DNA of 22,221 nucleotides from Chloroflexota bacterium (GCA_902812455.1 CADDZH010000091.1:1-22221); one strand, 5' to 3'; positions 7,146 through 14,792 are shown, counted from the first letter of the stretch. Numbers and translations: made by a program. The notes: generated from the letters alone by a model not told the origin.

Positions 7146-8237
7146 TCAGAGATCTACAACATTCCCATTTTGTGCGCTCTGCTTGGCTGCCTCAATCACC
7201 TGTAGCGTTATCACCACTCCGGTAGGATCAACCGGCGGCGTGCCACCTGAAATAAGCGCATCGCGCAGCAAAATATAGAACTGCTCATATGCGCCCGCCA
7301 TCGTCTCGATATGTGTATCGATATGGATACCACTGACTTCAGTCGATAAGCGACCCCAGCGATCGCGCGGCTCCCTCCCCCATTGCGGATCACCAGGACG
7401 CATCCCGGCCGCTAGATCTGGCTCCTGCAGGTCTAAACCCCACTTCTCATATGTGCCACGCAGGCCACTAATACGCACACGCGGGCCCTGAATACGAGCT
7501 ACTACACTCATCCAGAGATGAGCGCGTACACCACTGGGAAACTGCAGCGCAACGAAGCTATCATCATCCACCTGCGCACCCGGACGCCGCTTCTCCAGCT
7601 CAGCGTAGACCCTTGCCGGCTTCCCGAAAAGCTGTATCGCCTGGTCGATCAAATGACTGCCCAGGTCGTAGAGCAGCCCCCCGGCTTCTTCCGGTGCGGC
7701 CGATTCCCGCCAGGCATACTGGTGCGGGATAGGACGATAACGCTCGAAGCGCGACTCAAAGCGCGTAATGGGGCCAAGCAAGTCGCCATCGATTAAGTTC
7801 CGCACAGTCAGGAAATCGCCGTCCCAGCGCCGGTTCTGGAAAACCGTCAGCATCTTGCCGGTGCTCCTGCTGGTCTCAATGAGCTGCTCGGCATCGGCAA
7901 CGGAAGCAGCCATTGGCTTATCGACAACAACCGGTAGCCCAGCATTCATTGCCGCCATGGCTAAAGGAACATGAGTACGGTTGGGCGCCGCAACCACCAC
8001 GAGATCATAACGATTCGCGTGGCGCCAGAGATCATCGACCTCAGACAAGATCGTCGCCGAGGGAAAGCTGCGTCCGGCACGTTCTTGTCGCTCGGGATTG
8101 GCCGTAACAATTGCCGCGACGGCCATCCCCGGTGTGGAAGCAATGAGTGGCGCGTGAAAAACCGCGCCCGCGAGACCATACCCAATGATCGCCACACGCA
8201 AGGGCTTTGCTGAATCTCCAGAACTGGCCGGTATCAT
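7146..8237 (-). CDS. Gfo/Idh/MocA-family NAD(P)-dependent oxidoreductase, 363 aa
   Basis: The N-terminal Rossmann fold shows VAIIGYGLAGAVFHAP (residues 15-30, G-x-G-x-x-G). It is followed by VVVAAPNRTH and the family signature DKP with Lys107 (VVVDKPMAAS). The C-terminal alpha/beta domain carries YDLGSHLIDQA with Asp191 and His195, the usual catalytic pair position. Length is typical for the family, which oxidises or isomerises sugars, inositols and related compounds; the substrate cannot be told. There is no signal peptide. AGGAA upstream supports the ATG. The gene is transcribed alone, convergent with the XRE-ImmA/PIN remnant, with only 15 bp between the stops. A 12-bp perfect palindrome lies about 105 bp upstream of the start. 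Confidence 0.92.
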   Translation of the reverse strand: MIPASSGDSAKPLRVAIIGYGLAGAVFHAPLIASTPGMAVAAIVTANPERQERAGRSFPSATILSEVDDLWRHANRYDLVVVAAPNRTHVPLAMAAMNAGLPVVVDKPMAASVADAEQLIETSRSTGKMLTVFQNRRWDGDFLTVRNLIDGDLLGPITRFESRFERYRPIPHQYAWRESAAPEEAGGLLYDLGSHLIDQAIQLFGKPARVYAELEKRRPGAQVDDDSFVALQFPSGVRAHLWMSVVARIQGPRVRISGLRGTYEKWGLDLQEPDLAAGMRPGDPQWGREPRDRWGRLSTEVSGIHIDTHIETMAGAYEQFYILLRDALISGGTPPVDPTGVVITLQVIEAAKQSAQNGNVVDL

Positions 8238-8340
8238 GATGATTCCTTTCGTTTACGTTCTTGATGTCTTCAGGCTCTCATCTTCATTGTATCGCAAAAA
8301 AAAGAGCGCCAGGCACTCCTTAGTGTGTCACAGTATATGA

Positions 8341-8352
8341 GTTGTCGACAAC
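8341..8352. promoter_or_regulatory. Perfect 12-bp palindrome upstream of the oxidoreductase gene
   Basis: GTTGTCGACAAC is fully self-complementary and lies about 105 bp upstream of the minus-strand start at 8237. It could be an operator for a dimeric regulator. No promoter could be placed next to it with certainty. Confidence 0.3.
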
Positions 8353-8404
8353 CCGTAGGCGCCTCATCCGATTATGCATATGAACGACATACCCCACCAA
8401 TCGC

Positions 8405-8453
8405 CTGTAGGGGCCGATTTATCGTGCCCACCGCCGATTTATCGGCTCTACAG
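8405..8453 (+). repeat. GTAGGGGCCGAT hairpin repeat, copy B1
   Basis: It begins CTGTAGGGGCCGATTTATCG and ends ATCGGCTCTACAG, so the ends are complementary (CTGTAG/CTACAG; GCCGAT/ATCGGC) and GCCGATTTATCG occurs twice. It matches the copy at 20285 with three differences in the first 42 bases. Confidence 0.7.
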
Positions 8454-8575
8454 CCTATTTACTCCCCACATCATTCATAAAACCCAAAGACGCATATGGT
8501 AGCCCAGCGATTCCAGGAAGTATAATAATGCCCTACCCATCTCTTTTGTAACCAACAGAATAAGCGACAAAATTC

Positions 8576-8624
8576 CCTTATGAATTTTCCGATCACATGA
8601 GGTAATTGTGGAACAGGATCGTGA
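8576..8624 (+). repeat. Left-end fragment of the long repeat (copy A3)
   Basis: CCTTATGAATTTTCC, then GATCACATGAGG and GGATCGT, repeats the left arm of the complete element that begins directly at 8625. The copy stops before the GTAGGGG core, as if a second element had entered or replaced its right part. Confidence 0.65.
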
Positions 8625-8779
8625 CCTGATGAACTTTTCCGATCACATGAGGGAATGAGGAACTGGATCGTCCCTGTAGGGGCAAGGAGTGGAGTGGATG
8701 TGGTGTGGGGGCCTTGTGCTTGCCCTCGCGATCCTCCCCTGCACAACATGACCCGATTCGACGGGAAAAATTCATCAGG
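8625..8779 (+). mobile_element. Complete MITE-like element with 16-bp terminal inverted repeats (copy A4)
   Basis: The left end CCTGATGAACTTTTCC (8625-8640) and the right end GGAAAAATTCATCAGG (8764-8779) are inverted repeats matching at 15 of 16 positions. Inside are GATCACATGAGG, GGAACTGGATCGT, CTGTAGGGGCAAGG, a G-rich spacer and GGGGCCTTGTGCTTGCCC. It encodes no protein. The size, terminal repeats and several dispersed copies fit a non-autonomous element. No target-site duplication is clear. It ends 27 bp before the ATG of the nucleotidyltransferase, so that gene's promoter may lie in or be altered by it. The rest of 8238-8806 holds only the palindrome and repeats listed here. Confidence 0.7.
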
Positions 8780-8806
8780 ATCAGAAATACGTTCAAGGAG
8801 CATCCT

Positions 8807-9616
8807 ATGATCGATATATCACCTGTCGTACCCGAAGCACAACAGACCGTCCTGCAAGCAGCCGAGGTATTCGCGCAGCATATCCGTCCCTGGCTTGTTG
8901 GCCTGCTGATCCACGGCTCAGCACTCAAGGGCGGATTCATACCAGGATGCAGCGATATCGATATGCAGCTTTACCTCTCAGACGCCATCCTCGAAAAGGA
9001 TGGCAGCCTTCCCCTCAGTCTCGCGTTGGCCATCCATCGCGACCTGGCGAAGATTGATCCAGCGCCGTTTCAGTACATCCAGTGCTACAAGCTGTCGGGA
9101 AAGTACACCTCCGAGGAACGTAAAGTCTGGATCGGACCAATACCGGGAGCATATCACATCTTGACCGGCCATCTACCGGTCCCCGAAGCCACAGAACAGC
9201 AGGTACTCCAGCGAGCCTTGCACACGCTCGAACATGTGCATACCATCCCTGGCCGTGTCTCAGGCAACCTGCTTGAGCACGGAGGTGGCAAGCTTCCCAG
9301 GGCTATACGCTTCCTCTGCACCGACGTGTGGCCAGTATTGTATAGCATCCTTACTTGCCGGGCGGATCATCCATTCGAGCCATGGCGACTACCAAAGGAT
9401 GCTGCCATTGCTCGCTTACCAGAAAATGAACCGGGCGGTAAGGAAATTCGCCAATTTTACAAAAGCCTGCGGGCCTATTACGCTGGCGAGCATGAGGTAG
9501 ACGCTGCGCTGGCAGTCATTGAGCAAGGGGTAAGGTTTTTGCGGGCAGTACAAGACAGTACAAAAGGCTTTCAAAAGCACCTAGGAAAGCATAACTCTAG
9601 CTTTCAAGAATTATAA
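8807..9616 (+). CDS. Nucleotidyltransferase-fold protein, 269 aa
   Basis: The N-terminal domain has the polymerase-beta nucleotidyltransferase signature: H36-G-S-A-L-K-G-G, then S49-D-I-D-M, i.e. GS followed by the D-x-D metal pair (Asp50, Asp52). The C-terminal half (about 135-265) is helical, like the helical domain of aminoglycoside nucleotidyltransferases and MNT-HEPN proteins. It could transfer NMP to a small molecule such as an aminoglycoside, or to a protein or RNA; the sequence does not decide. The ATG at 8807 is chosen because AAGGAG sits 6 nt upstream. A longer frame from 8705 would translate through the MITE-like element and is not credible. Confidence 0.8.
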   Translation: MIDISPVVPEAQQTVLQAAEVFAQHIRPWLVGLLIHGSALKGGFIPGCSDIDMQLYLSDAILEKDGSLPLSLALAIHRDLAKIDPAPFQYIQCYKLSGKYTSEERKVWIGPIPGAYHILTGHLPVPEATEQQVLQRALHTLEHVHTIPGRVSGNLLEHGGGKLPRAIRFLCTDVWPVLYSILTCRADHPFEPWRLPKDAAIARLPENEPGGKEIRQFYKSLRAYYAGEHEVDAALAVIEQGVRFLRAVQDSTKGFQKHLGKHNSSFQEL

Positions 9617-9667
9617 ATAATTTTAGTAGATATTGGTATTACTAAGTAACAAAGGAGAGTAAAGGAA

Positions 9668-10108
9668 GTGGGACAATTCGGGCCAAAGAAAGACAGCAAA
9701 TCAACAGGTGAGCGCAGCGAAGCAATTATTATGGGAAAACTAGTAGCAGCAGGGTATGCAGTACTTATGCCGTTTGGTGAGAACAAGCGCTATGACCTAG
9801 TAATTGAAGATGCTGATGGTCAATTTTGGCGCATCCAGTGTAAGACGGCCTGGATATCGAAAGACAGGAATACACTAATATTCAATCCATGTAGCAACCA
9901 CTACCATTACACTTGGAACAAAAATACGATGGTGCGTAGGCACTACCGAGGTCAGGTAGATTTTTTTGCTGTTTACAGCCCTGATACAGACAAAGTGTAT
10001 TTAATACCAACCGATCATGTCGGAACAAGCCAGGCAAATCTACGTCTGGTACCAACAGCAAATAAACAGGAGAAAAATATTAGATGGGCAAAAGACTATG
10101 AACTCTAG
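9668..10108 (+). CDS. PD-(D/E)XK endonuclease related to group I intron homing nucleases, 146 aa
   Basis: The whole protein fits the small intron-associated PD-(D/E)XK family (I-Ssp6803I-like). It has an acidic residue in GERSEA (Glu18), GYAVLMPFGENKRYDLVIE with Asp43, and RIQCKT with Gln57-x-Lys59, giving the E...D...Q-x-K active site of that family. The C-terminal VDFFAVYSPDTDKVYLIP is also typical. Length about 150 is normal. The start is GTG, because Glu18 would be lost from the first internal ATG; AAGGAG lies about 10 nt upstream. The gene is visibly richer in A+T than its neighbours, suggesting transfer. Its TAG stop is immediately next to the 3' end of a convergent tRNA-Arg gene. No intron is seen around it, so it is free-standing. 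Confidence 0.85.
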   Translation: MGQFGPKKDSKSTGERSEAIIMGKLVAAGYAVLMPFGENKRYDLVIEDADGQFWRIQCKTAWISKDRNTLIFNPCSNHYHYTWNKNTMVRRHYRGQVDFFAVYSPDTDKVYLIPTDHVGTSQANLRLVPTANKQEKNIRWAKDYEL

Positions 10109-10181
10109 CGCGCCCGGTGAGATTCGAACTCACGGCAACCCATTTAGAAGACGGGTGCTCTATCCACTGAGCTACGGGCGC
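10109..10181 (-). tRNA. trnR: tRNA-Arg (anticodon TCT)
   Basis: The 73-nt minus-strand sequence folds as a standard cloverleaf: acceptor GCGCCCG/CGGGCGC, D arm GCTC...GAGC, anticodon stem CCCGT/ATGGG with loop CTTCTAA (anticodon TCT), and T arm GTGAG-TTCGAAT-CTCAC. The discriminator is G, and CCA is not encoded (CTA follows). It reads AGA codons. The gene is uninterrupted, with no intron in the anticodon loop. Its 3' end touches the stop of the endonuclease gene, and no T-rich terminator is seen between them. Confidence 0.96.
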
Positions 10182-10217
10182 TTGATGTGCGGAAACTGGA
10201 TAGCCAGTTCCTGCGTT

Positions 10218-10247
10218 ATCATAACAACTGTCCTCGCGCTCTGTCAA
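10218..10247 (-). promoter_or_regulatory. Promoter of tRNA-Arg
   Basis: On the minus strand, TTGACA (plus 10242-10247), an 18-bp spacer and TATGAT (plus 10218-10223). Transcription would start about 30 nt before the tRNA. Confidence 0.65.
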
Positions 10248-10253
10248 GTTCAC

Positions 10254-10282
10254 TTGACAAGGCTTCTCCGACGACATATAAT
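10254..10282 (+). promoter_or_regulatory. Consensus promoter of sufB
   Basis: TTGACA (10254-10259), a 17-bp spacer and TATAAT (10277-10282) are a perfect match to the sigma-70 consensus. The -35 is the right half of the dyad TGTCAAG-TTCA-CTTGACA (10242-10259), whose left half is the -35 of the divergent tRNA promoter. A leader of about 95 nt would precede sufB. Confidence 0.8.
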
Positions 10283-10315
10283 ACCAGTAAATCCGACTAG
10301 ATAACTAAGGATTAG

Positions 10316-10341
10316 CAGAAAGCGCAAAGCGCAACTTTCTG
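10316..10341 (+). promoter_or_regulatory. Stem-loop in the sufB leader
   Basis: CAGAAAG (10316-10322) and CTTTCTG (10335-10341) form a perfect 7-bp stem with a 12-nt loop in the predicted 5' leader. It may influence RNA stability or translation; nothing further identifies a known riboswitch. Confidence 0.35.
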
Positions 10342-10386
10342 AATAGCTATAGAGCGAGATCATTAGCCAGCAGATGGAGTGAATTT

Positions 10387-11787
10387 ATGAGTCAGGCATA
10401 CGAAGTGATACAGGATACCTATACTGCGGGATTCCACGTACCGGAAAATTACGCGTTCAAGTCCAAAAAAGGACTCGACCGCGAGGTCGTTGAGCAAATC
10501 TCTGAGATGAAGGGTGAGCCTGGCTGGATGCGAAAATTCCGCCTCAAGAGCCTGGAACATTTCATGCACCGCCCGGTACCTACATGGGGCGCCGATCTCT
10601 CAAGCATAAACTTCGACGATATCTACTACTACATTAAACCGGTTCGCGAGCAAGGTAAGACCTGGGAAGAAGTCCCTAGCGAAATTAAGGAGACTTTTGA
10701 TCGCCTGGGCATCCCAGAGGCCGAGCGCAAATATCTCGCCGGCGTGACCGCCCAGTATGAAAGCGAAGCGGTTTACCACAAGGTACGTGAAGACCTGGAG
10801 AAGCTCGGAGTGATCTTCACCGATATGGATACCGCCCTGCGCCTGTATCCAGATATTGTGAAAGAGCACTTCGGCACCGTTATTCCCTACACCGACAACA
10901 AGTTCGCGGCCTTGAATAGCTCCGTGTGGAGCGGCGGCAGCTTCGTTTACGTGCCGGCAGGCGTGCGCGTCGAGATTCCGCTGCAGGCCTACTTCCGCAT
11001 CAATGCTCAGAATATGGGCCAGTTCGAGCGCACATTAATTATTGCCGAGCCTGGTTCCTATGTGCATTATGTTGAGGGTTGCACAGCGCCAACCTACACC
11101 AGCGATAGCCTGCACAGTGCCGTCGTAGAAATCAAAGTCATGGAGGGTGCTCGCGTCCGCTATACCACGATCCAGAACTGGTCGAAGAACGTGTACAACC
11201 TGGTGACAAAGCGTGCTGCTGCATACAGGGATGCCACAATGGAATGGGTCGATGGCAACCTGGGCTCCAAGGTCACCATGAAGTACCCGGCAGTGCTTTT
11301 GATGGAGCCTGGCGCTCGCGGTGATGTTCTCTCCGTAGCCTTCGCTAATGATGGTATGCATCAGGATGCCGGAGCAAAAATGACCCACCTGGCACCGTAT
11401 ACGACCTCGCAGATTCTGTCGAAGTCCGTTTCAAAGGGCACAGGTCGCGCTTCCTATCGCGGCCTGGTACGTGTCAATCCGGGCGCTCACCATACCAAGT
11501 CCAGCGTGCGCTGTGATGCGCTCTTGCTCGATGAGCAGGCCCGCACAGACACCTACCCGACCATTCGCGTCGAGGAGAACGAGACCGAGATCGGCCACGA
11601 GGCAACCGTCTCGAAGGTCGGTGAGGATCAGCTCTTCTACCTCATGAGCCGTGGCCTGGACGAGTCCGAAGCCTACTCGCTGATCGTCAACGGCTTCATC
11701 GAGCCGATCACCAAAGAGCTGCCCATGGAATACGCGGTCGAACTGAACCGCCTGATCCAGTTGGAGATGTCCGGCAGCGTCGGCTAA
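10387..11787 (+). CDS. sufB: Fe-S cluster assembly scaffold SufB, 466 aa
   Basis: The complete protein is strongly SufB-like: [20 protein letters not shown] near the start, [35 protein letters not shown], the beta-helix core with [10 protein letters not shown], and the C-terminal [15 protein letters not shown] with Cys376. This is the region of the cysteine involved in sulfur transfer and cluster assembly in SufBCD. SufB works in the cytoplasm with SufC and SufD, receiving sulfur from SufS. No sufC, sufD, sufS or sufU lies nearby: a tRNA precedes the gene and a strong hairpin terminator follows it. The partners must therefore be elsewhere. GGAG about 8 nt upstream supports the ATG. Confidence 0.97.
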   Translation: MSQAYEVIQDTYTAGFHVPENYAFKSKKGLDREVVEQISEMKGEPGWMRKFRLKSLEHFMHRPVPTWGADLSSINFDDIYYYIKPVREQGKTWEEVPSEIKETFDRLGIPEAERKYLAGVTAQYESEAVYHKVREDLEKLGVIFTDMDTALRLYPDIVKEHFGTVIPYTDNKFAALNSSVWSGGSFVYVPAGVRVEIPLQAYFRINAQNMGQFERTLIIAEPGSYVHYVEGCTAPTYTSDSLHSAVVEIKVMEGARVRYTTIQNWSKNVYNLVTKRAAAYRDATMEWVDGNLGSKVTMKYPAVLLMEPGARGDVLSVAFANDGMHQDAGAKMTHLAPYTTSQILSKSVSKGTGRASYRGLVRVNPGAHHTKSSVRCDALLLDEQARTDTYPTIRVEENETEIGHEATVSKVGEDQLFYLMSRGLDESEAYSLIVNGFIEPITKELPMEYAVELNRLIQLEMSGSVG

Positions 11788-11819
11788 ACTGGCACAAACA
11801 ATTGAATGTAATAGACAAC

Positions 11820-11850
11820 CAAAAGAGGTCACTGAACGTGGCCTCTTTTG
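11820..11850 (+). terminator. Hairpin terminator after sufB
   Basis: CAAAAGAGGTCAC (11820-11832), loop TGAAC and GTGGCCTCTTTTG (11838-11850) make a 13-bp stem with one G-T pair, 32 nt after the stop. The A and T tracts are at the base of the stem, so it could work on either strand. The following 11851-12070 contains no gene that I can support. Confidence 0.75.
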
Positions 11851-12070
11851 ATCATTTAGGCGAGGTTCACCTGAGCCAGATAGACATAGATGTTTATATC
11901 TACATCGCTGATGGTGATAGAGAATACCAGTAGCTGAAAATCTCCACACAGCCAGGCATCTTACCACCAAATCTCAACCATGTCACAACCCCTTTGATAG
12001 CCCTTTTCACACCCCCTATTTCTACAATTATACGTATCAGTTCGTTCATTTCCACAACGAGGTGCGAAAT

Positions 12071-12541
12071 ATGAATATCTCAAGCGTACTCAATGATACT
12101 CAAGTTGCTATGACTCTCGAAACACTGGATATGCCAATATCAACAACCATACCCGCTCCTTTACCCACCAGCCTGGAAGGCCAGGAGCTTCCTGCCCTGC
12201 CTCCATCCCGGCTCTACCAGCAGGGCATGGAAGACATCTGGCAAAGAGTCCACAGCCTGCCCATAGGCCCACAAAAAGTTGTGCTTTCACAGCTTTGGGA
12301 CTATGGGAAAATGTGGGTAGCGCCGGCAGCCGAGGACTTTCCTGCGCTGGTGGTTCACGGTTTTCTCATTGATGAGCTTATAGAGGGACAGGCGGTGTGG
12401 AAACCATATACCCCTCATCTGAAAGATTTCCGCCGTTTTGGCATTCATTTCTCCAATGATTATGGATTTATCCTGCAGCCTCATCACATCTTTCAGACGA
12501 ATCTCGATGCCTATATCGTCCAGCGCTGGGACAGCCATTAG
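12071..12541 (+). CDS. Unrecognised protein, 156 aa
   Basis: No family is recognised. The first 45 residues are low in structure and rich in Thr/Pro (MPISTTIPAPLPT). The rest is compact and aromatic, with QKVVLSQLWDYGKMWVAPA, VVHGFLIDELIEG and FRRFGIHFSNDYGFIL. There are no membrane segments or signal peptide, so it is probably cytoplasmic. The ATG at 12071 is preferred because GAGG lies 8 nt before it; a GTG at 12062 has no such site. It is followed by a hairpin repeat and the kinase gene on the same strand about 200 bp on. No functional link is evident. Confidence 0.6.
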   Translation: MNISSVLNDTQVAMTLETLDMPISTTIPAPLPTSLEGQELPALPPSRLYQQGMEDIWQRVHSLPIGPQKVVLSQLWDYGKMWVAPAAEDFPALVVHGFLIDELIEGQAVWKPYTPHLKDFRRFGIHFSNDYGFILQPHHIFQTNLDAYIVQRWDSH

Positions 12542-12664
12542 CCTGAATGCGGGATTGAAACTCTTCACTCCGGCGCAACTCACACCATCGACGAGCGTAA
12601 TATACAATGGGGAACCAGTACTAAGGCAGAGCTGTTCCCCATTGTCTCATGTGAGGAAAATGAA

Positions 12665-12694
12665 GAGGGTAGGGGCGAGGCTGGCCCTCGCCCT
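12665..12694 (+). repeat. Short CTTGC-class hairpin (variant loop CTGGC)
   Basis: Head GGTAG, stem GGGCGAGG (12673-12680), loop CTGGC and stem CCTCGCCC (12686-12693). It matches the hairpin at 16159 with one base changed in the loop. It lies between the 12071 gene and the kinase gene. Confidence 0.75.
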
Positions 12695-12726
12695 CCTCAC
12701 ACCCGCTTGTTGGTGGACGAAAAACG

Positions 12727-12732
12727 AAGAGG
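12727..12732 (+). promoter_or_regulatory. Ribosome binding site for the TTG start of the kinase gene
   Basis: AAGAGG, 7 nt before the TTG at 12740. An in-frame TAG at 12737-12739 directly precedes that TTG, so translation cannot start earlier. Confidence 0.65.
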
Positions 12733-12739
12733 TAAGTAG

Positions 12740-14686
12740 TTGGCTCGTTGTTTGAACCCTCGCATCCCTGGCGGGCACGAAAACCCCGCTACGGCTATAT
12801 ACTGCTCTCGCTGTGACTTCCTGGTAGCGGGGGCTTATATCGACATCTACCAGGTCGTCTCCTTCATTGGAGCAGGGAGTTACGGCCATGTCTATAAAGT
12901 GCGCGAGCCTGCTCCGCTTGGCCGCATTTTAGCCCTCAAAGTGCTGCGCATCGACCAGTTCACTGAAAAAGCCGAAGATAGCTTCTTCAACGAGGCCCGG
13001 CGCATCGCCAACCTGCAACATCCCCATATTTTGCCGGTCTATAACTTCGGCAAGCTAGAGGATGAACGACCATACCTCGTCATGGAATACGCGCCCCAGA
13101 CCATCTATGACCTCTTTCGCAGAGCCGATGGCAGTCGCCGGCAAGCCTTCGCCGAAGAGCTTGTCCCCTACCTCCAGCAGGCTGCAGATGCGCTGAACTA
13201 TGTGCATAAAAATGGCCTGGTTCACCAGGACGTTAAGCCCGGCAACCTGCTCATCGGGCGCAATGGCCAATTACTCCTTACCGATTTTGGCACAACATTC
13301 TACTTAGGCATGCAGACACACGCCTCCCTCGAGGAAGTGACAGGCACAGCCGCCTATATGCCACCTGAACAATGGCAGGGCAACCCACGCCGCGATTCCG
13401 ATCAGTATGCTCTCGCCATCTGCTGCTACGAGCTGCTGACCGGCCGCACACCTTTCCAGTACAAGCTGCTGGAAGCCATGTGGAATGCTCATCTCAACGA
13501 GCAGCCACCATCCCCGCAACAGTGGAACCCTCGCATCCCGGTAGAGGTCGCTGCTGTCCTTTTACGTGCCCTGGCAAAAGATTACCGGCAGCGCTACACC
13601 AGCGTTGTAGAATTCGCTGAAAAGTATGCTGGCGCCGTGCAGCTTGCTCAACAACGCTATCTCTGCCGTCTATGCGGGCACCAGAATCGCACAGGCGCCC
13701 AGCGTTGCAGCGAGTGCGGAACCGATCAGGATGGTCGCCGCTGCCCCTATTGCGATACTCTTCTCCATTTTGGCCAGCGGTGTTGCTCTACTTGCGGGCG
13801 GCTCACGATCCCCCCTGGCATCGTCCTGCATAGTCCTTTATCGGGAGTGGCTACGCGCCAGGGACGCTACGTGATCAAATATGTGCTGAAAAGCACCGAA
13901 GAAACCAGGACCGCAGTGGCAGTCGCTCACGACACACAGGCCAATGATGCCCTGGTAGTACTCAAGCGCTGGGAATGTACCGATCTCCCGCTGGAACAAC
14001 GCGCGAAAGACATCACCTACTACGATAGAGCGACAGAGCCGCTCACTCGCTTTCATCATCCCATGATCCCTCGCGTGCTCGACCGTTTCGTCGAGGGAAA
14101 ACACTACTACGTCGTCTACGCATATATTGATGGTGAGAGCCTGGAAGAACGCATGCAACGGCTCCTGAAGCCATTGCCAGAACACGAAGTGCTTGGCTAT
14201 ATGAATACGCTCCTGAACACGTTGATTGCTTTAGAACAACAACAGCCGGCCCTTCGTCACTACGATATCTCCCCTGCCAACATCATCATCGAACGAGCCA
14301 GGCGACGGGCCATGCTCACCGGTCTGCAGGTGCCTCCGCCACCTTCAGTCGATCCCCAGCATACCACCAGCAGGCAGCGCACCACACGCAAGCTGGTAAT
14401 ATCACCCTACCTGCCCATCCAGGATAAGCCATACGACCAGCGCACCTGCATCTACTCGCTTGCTGCCTGCATGCACTACGCTTTGACGAACTATACTCCT
14501 CCGCACTATCCGAGCTTTCCGCCGGTGCGTCTCTTGAATCCGGCCGTTTCCCCCGCCCTCGAACTGATTCTCAGTCGCGCCCTGCTCGAGGAAGCCAGGG
14601 ATCGCTACCAGAGTTACGAAGAAATGCAAAGGGATATCAAGCCATTACTGCAAACTAACATAAAAGCAGGGGCGTGTAGAGGGTAG
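12740..14686 (+). CDS. Ser/Thr kinase - double zinc ribbon - pseudokinase protein, 648 aa
   Basis: Four parts are visible. (1) An N-terminal zinc-ribbon-like piece with C4, C22 and C25. (2) A complete Hanks-type kinase, about 37-290: G44-A-G-S-Y-G-H-V-Y, Lys67 in LALKVL, H162-Q-D164-V-K-P-G-N169, D182-F-G184 and MPPEQW. (3) Two zinc ribbons, C309/C312/C323/C326 and C335/C338/C349/C352. (4) A second kinase-like domain, about 368-640, with HYDISPAN (His507, Asp509, Asn514), where the catalytic-loop Lys is Ser and no DFG is recognisable. It is therefore probably a pseudokinase. No transmembrane segment or extracellular sensor is seen, so it is likely cytoplasmic. The start is TTG. The last residues (ACRG) and stop fall in a repeat hairpin that may have replaced the original end. 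Substrates are unknown. Confidence 0.9.
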   Translation: MARCLNPRIPGGHENPATAIYCSRCDFLVAGAYIDIYQVVSFIGAGSYGHVYKVREPAPLGRILALKVLRIDQFTEKAEDSFFNEARRIANLQHPHILPVYNFGKLEDERPYLVMEYAPQTIYDLFRRADGSRRQAFAEELVPYLQQAADALNYVHKNGLVHQDVKPGNLLIGRNGQLLLTDFGTTFYLGMQTHASLEEVTGTAAYMPPEQWQGNPRRDSDQYALAICCYELLTGRTPFQYKLLEAMWNAHLNEQPPSPQQWNPRIPVEVAAVLLRALAKDYRQRYTSVVEFAEKYAGAVQLAQQRYLCRLCGHQNRTGAQRCSECGTDQDGRRCPYCDTLLHFGQRCCSTCGRLTIPPGIVLHSPLSGVATRQGRYVIKYVLKSTEETRTAVAVAHDTQANDALVVLKRWECTDLPLEQRAKDITYYDRATEPLTRFHHPMIPRVLDRFVEGKHYYVVYAYIDGESLEERMQRLLKPLPEHEVLGYMNTLLNTLIALEQQQPALRHYDISPANIIIERARRRAMLTGLQVPPPPSVDPQHTTSRQRTTRKLVISPYLPIQDKPYDQRTCIYSLAACMHYALTNYTPPHYPSFPPVRLLNPAVSPALELILSRALLEEARDRYQSYEEMQRDIKPLLQTNIKAGACRG

Positions 14687-14713
14687 GGACAACCCTTGCG
14701 GTTGTCCTGGCAG
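14682..14713 (+). repeat. Short CTTGC-class hairpin at the kinase stop codon
   Basis: Head GGTAG (14682-14686), stem GGACAACC (14687-14694), loop CTTGC (14695-14699) and stem GGTTGTCC (14700-14707), then TGGCAG. The TAG of the head is the stop codon of the kinase gene (14684-14686). All 32 bases are repeated at 14761. Confidence 0.85.
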
Positions 14714-14731
14714 GCCATTCCAGGATTACCC

Positions 14732-14751
14732 TCGACGGCTGCGCAGGCCGA
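14732..14751 (+). repeat. 20-bp block shared, inverted, with 18849-18868
   Basis: CGACGGCTGCGCAGGCCGAG between the two hairpins is the exact reverse complement of a block next to the hairpin inside the 18076-18846 gene. It belongs to the same composite repeat unit. Confidence 0.7.
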
Positions 14752-14760
14752 GCCGTGTAT

Positions 14761-14792
14761 GGTAGGGACAACCCTTGCGGTTGTCCTGGCAG
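14761..14792 (+). repeat. Short CTTGC-class hairpin, identical second copy
   Basis: Same 32 bases as 14682-14713: stem 14766-14773 with 14779-14786, loop CTTGC. It lies 28 bp from the end of the convergent citrate synthase gene, so the two hairpins could act as terminators for both genes. Confidence 0.85.

Noticed and set aside
8405..8779. Possible CRISPR-like array of repeats
   Set aside because: The repeats are palindromic elements of different types and unequal spacing; there are no regular spacers and no cas genes.
8705..8806. Upstream extension of the nucleotidyltransferase
   Set aside because: It would translate the inner part and right end of the MITE-like element; the ATG at 8807 has AAGGAG at good spacing.
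9668..10181. Group I intron in the tRNA
   Set aside because: The tRNA-Arg is uninterrupted and no split tRNA half or intron core is visible around the endonuclease gene.
10109..10181. Attachment-site duplication of the tRNA 3' end marking an integrated island
   Set aside because: No second copy of the tRNA 3' end was found in the window and no integrase gene is present.
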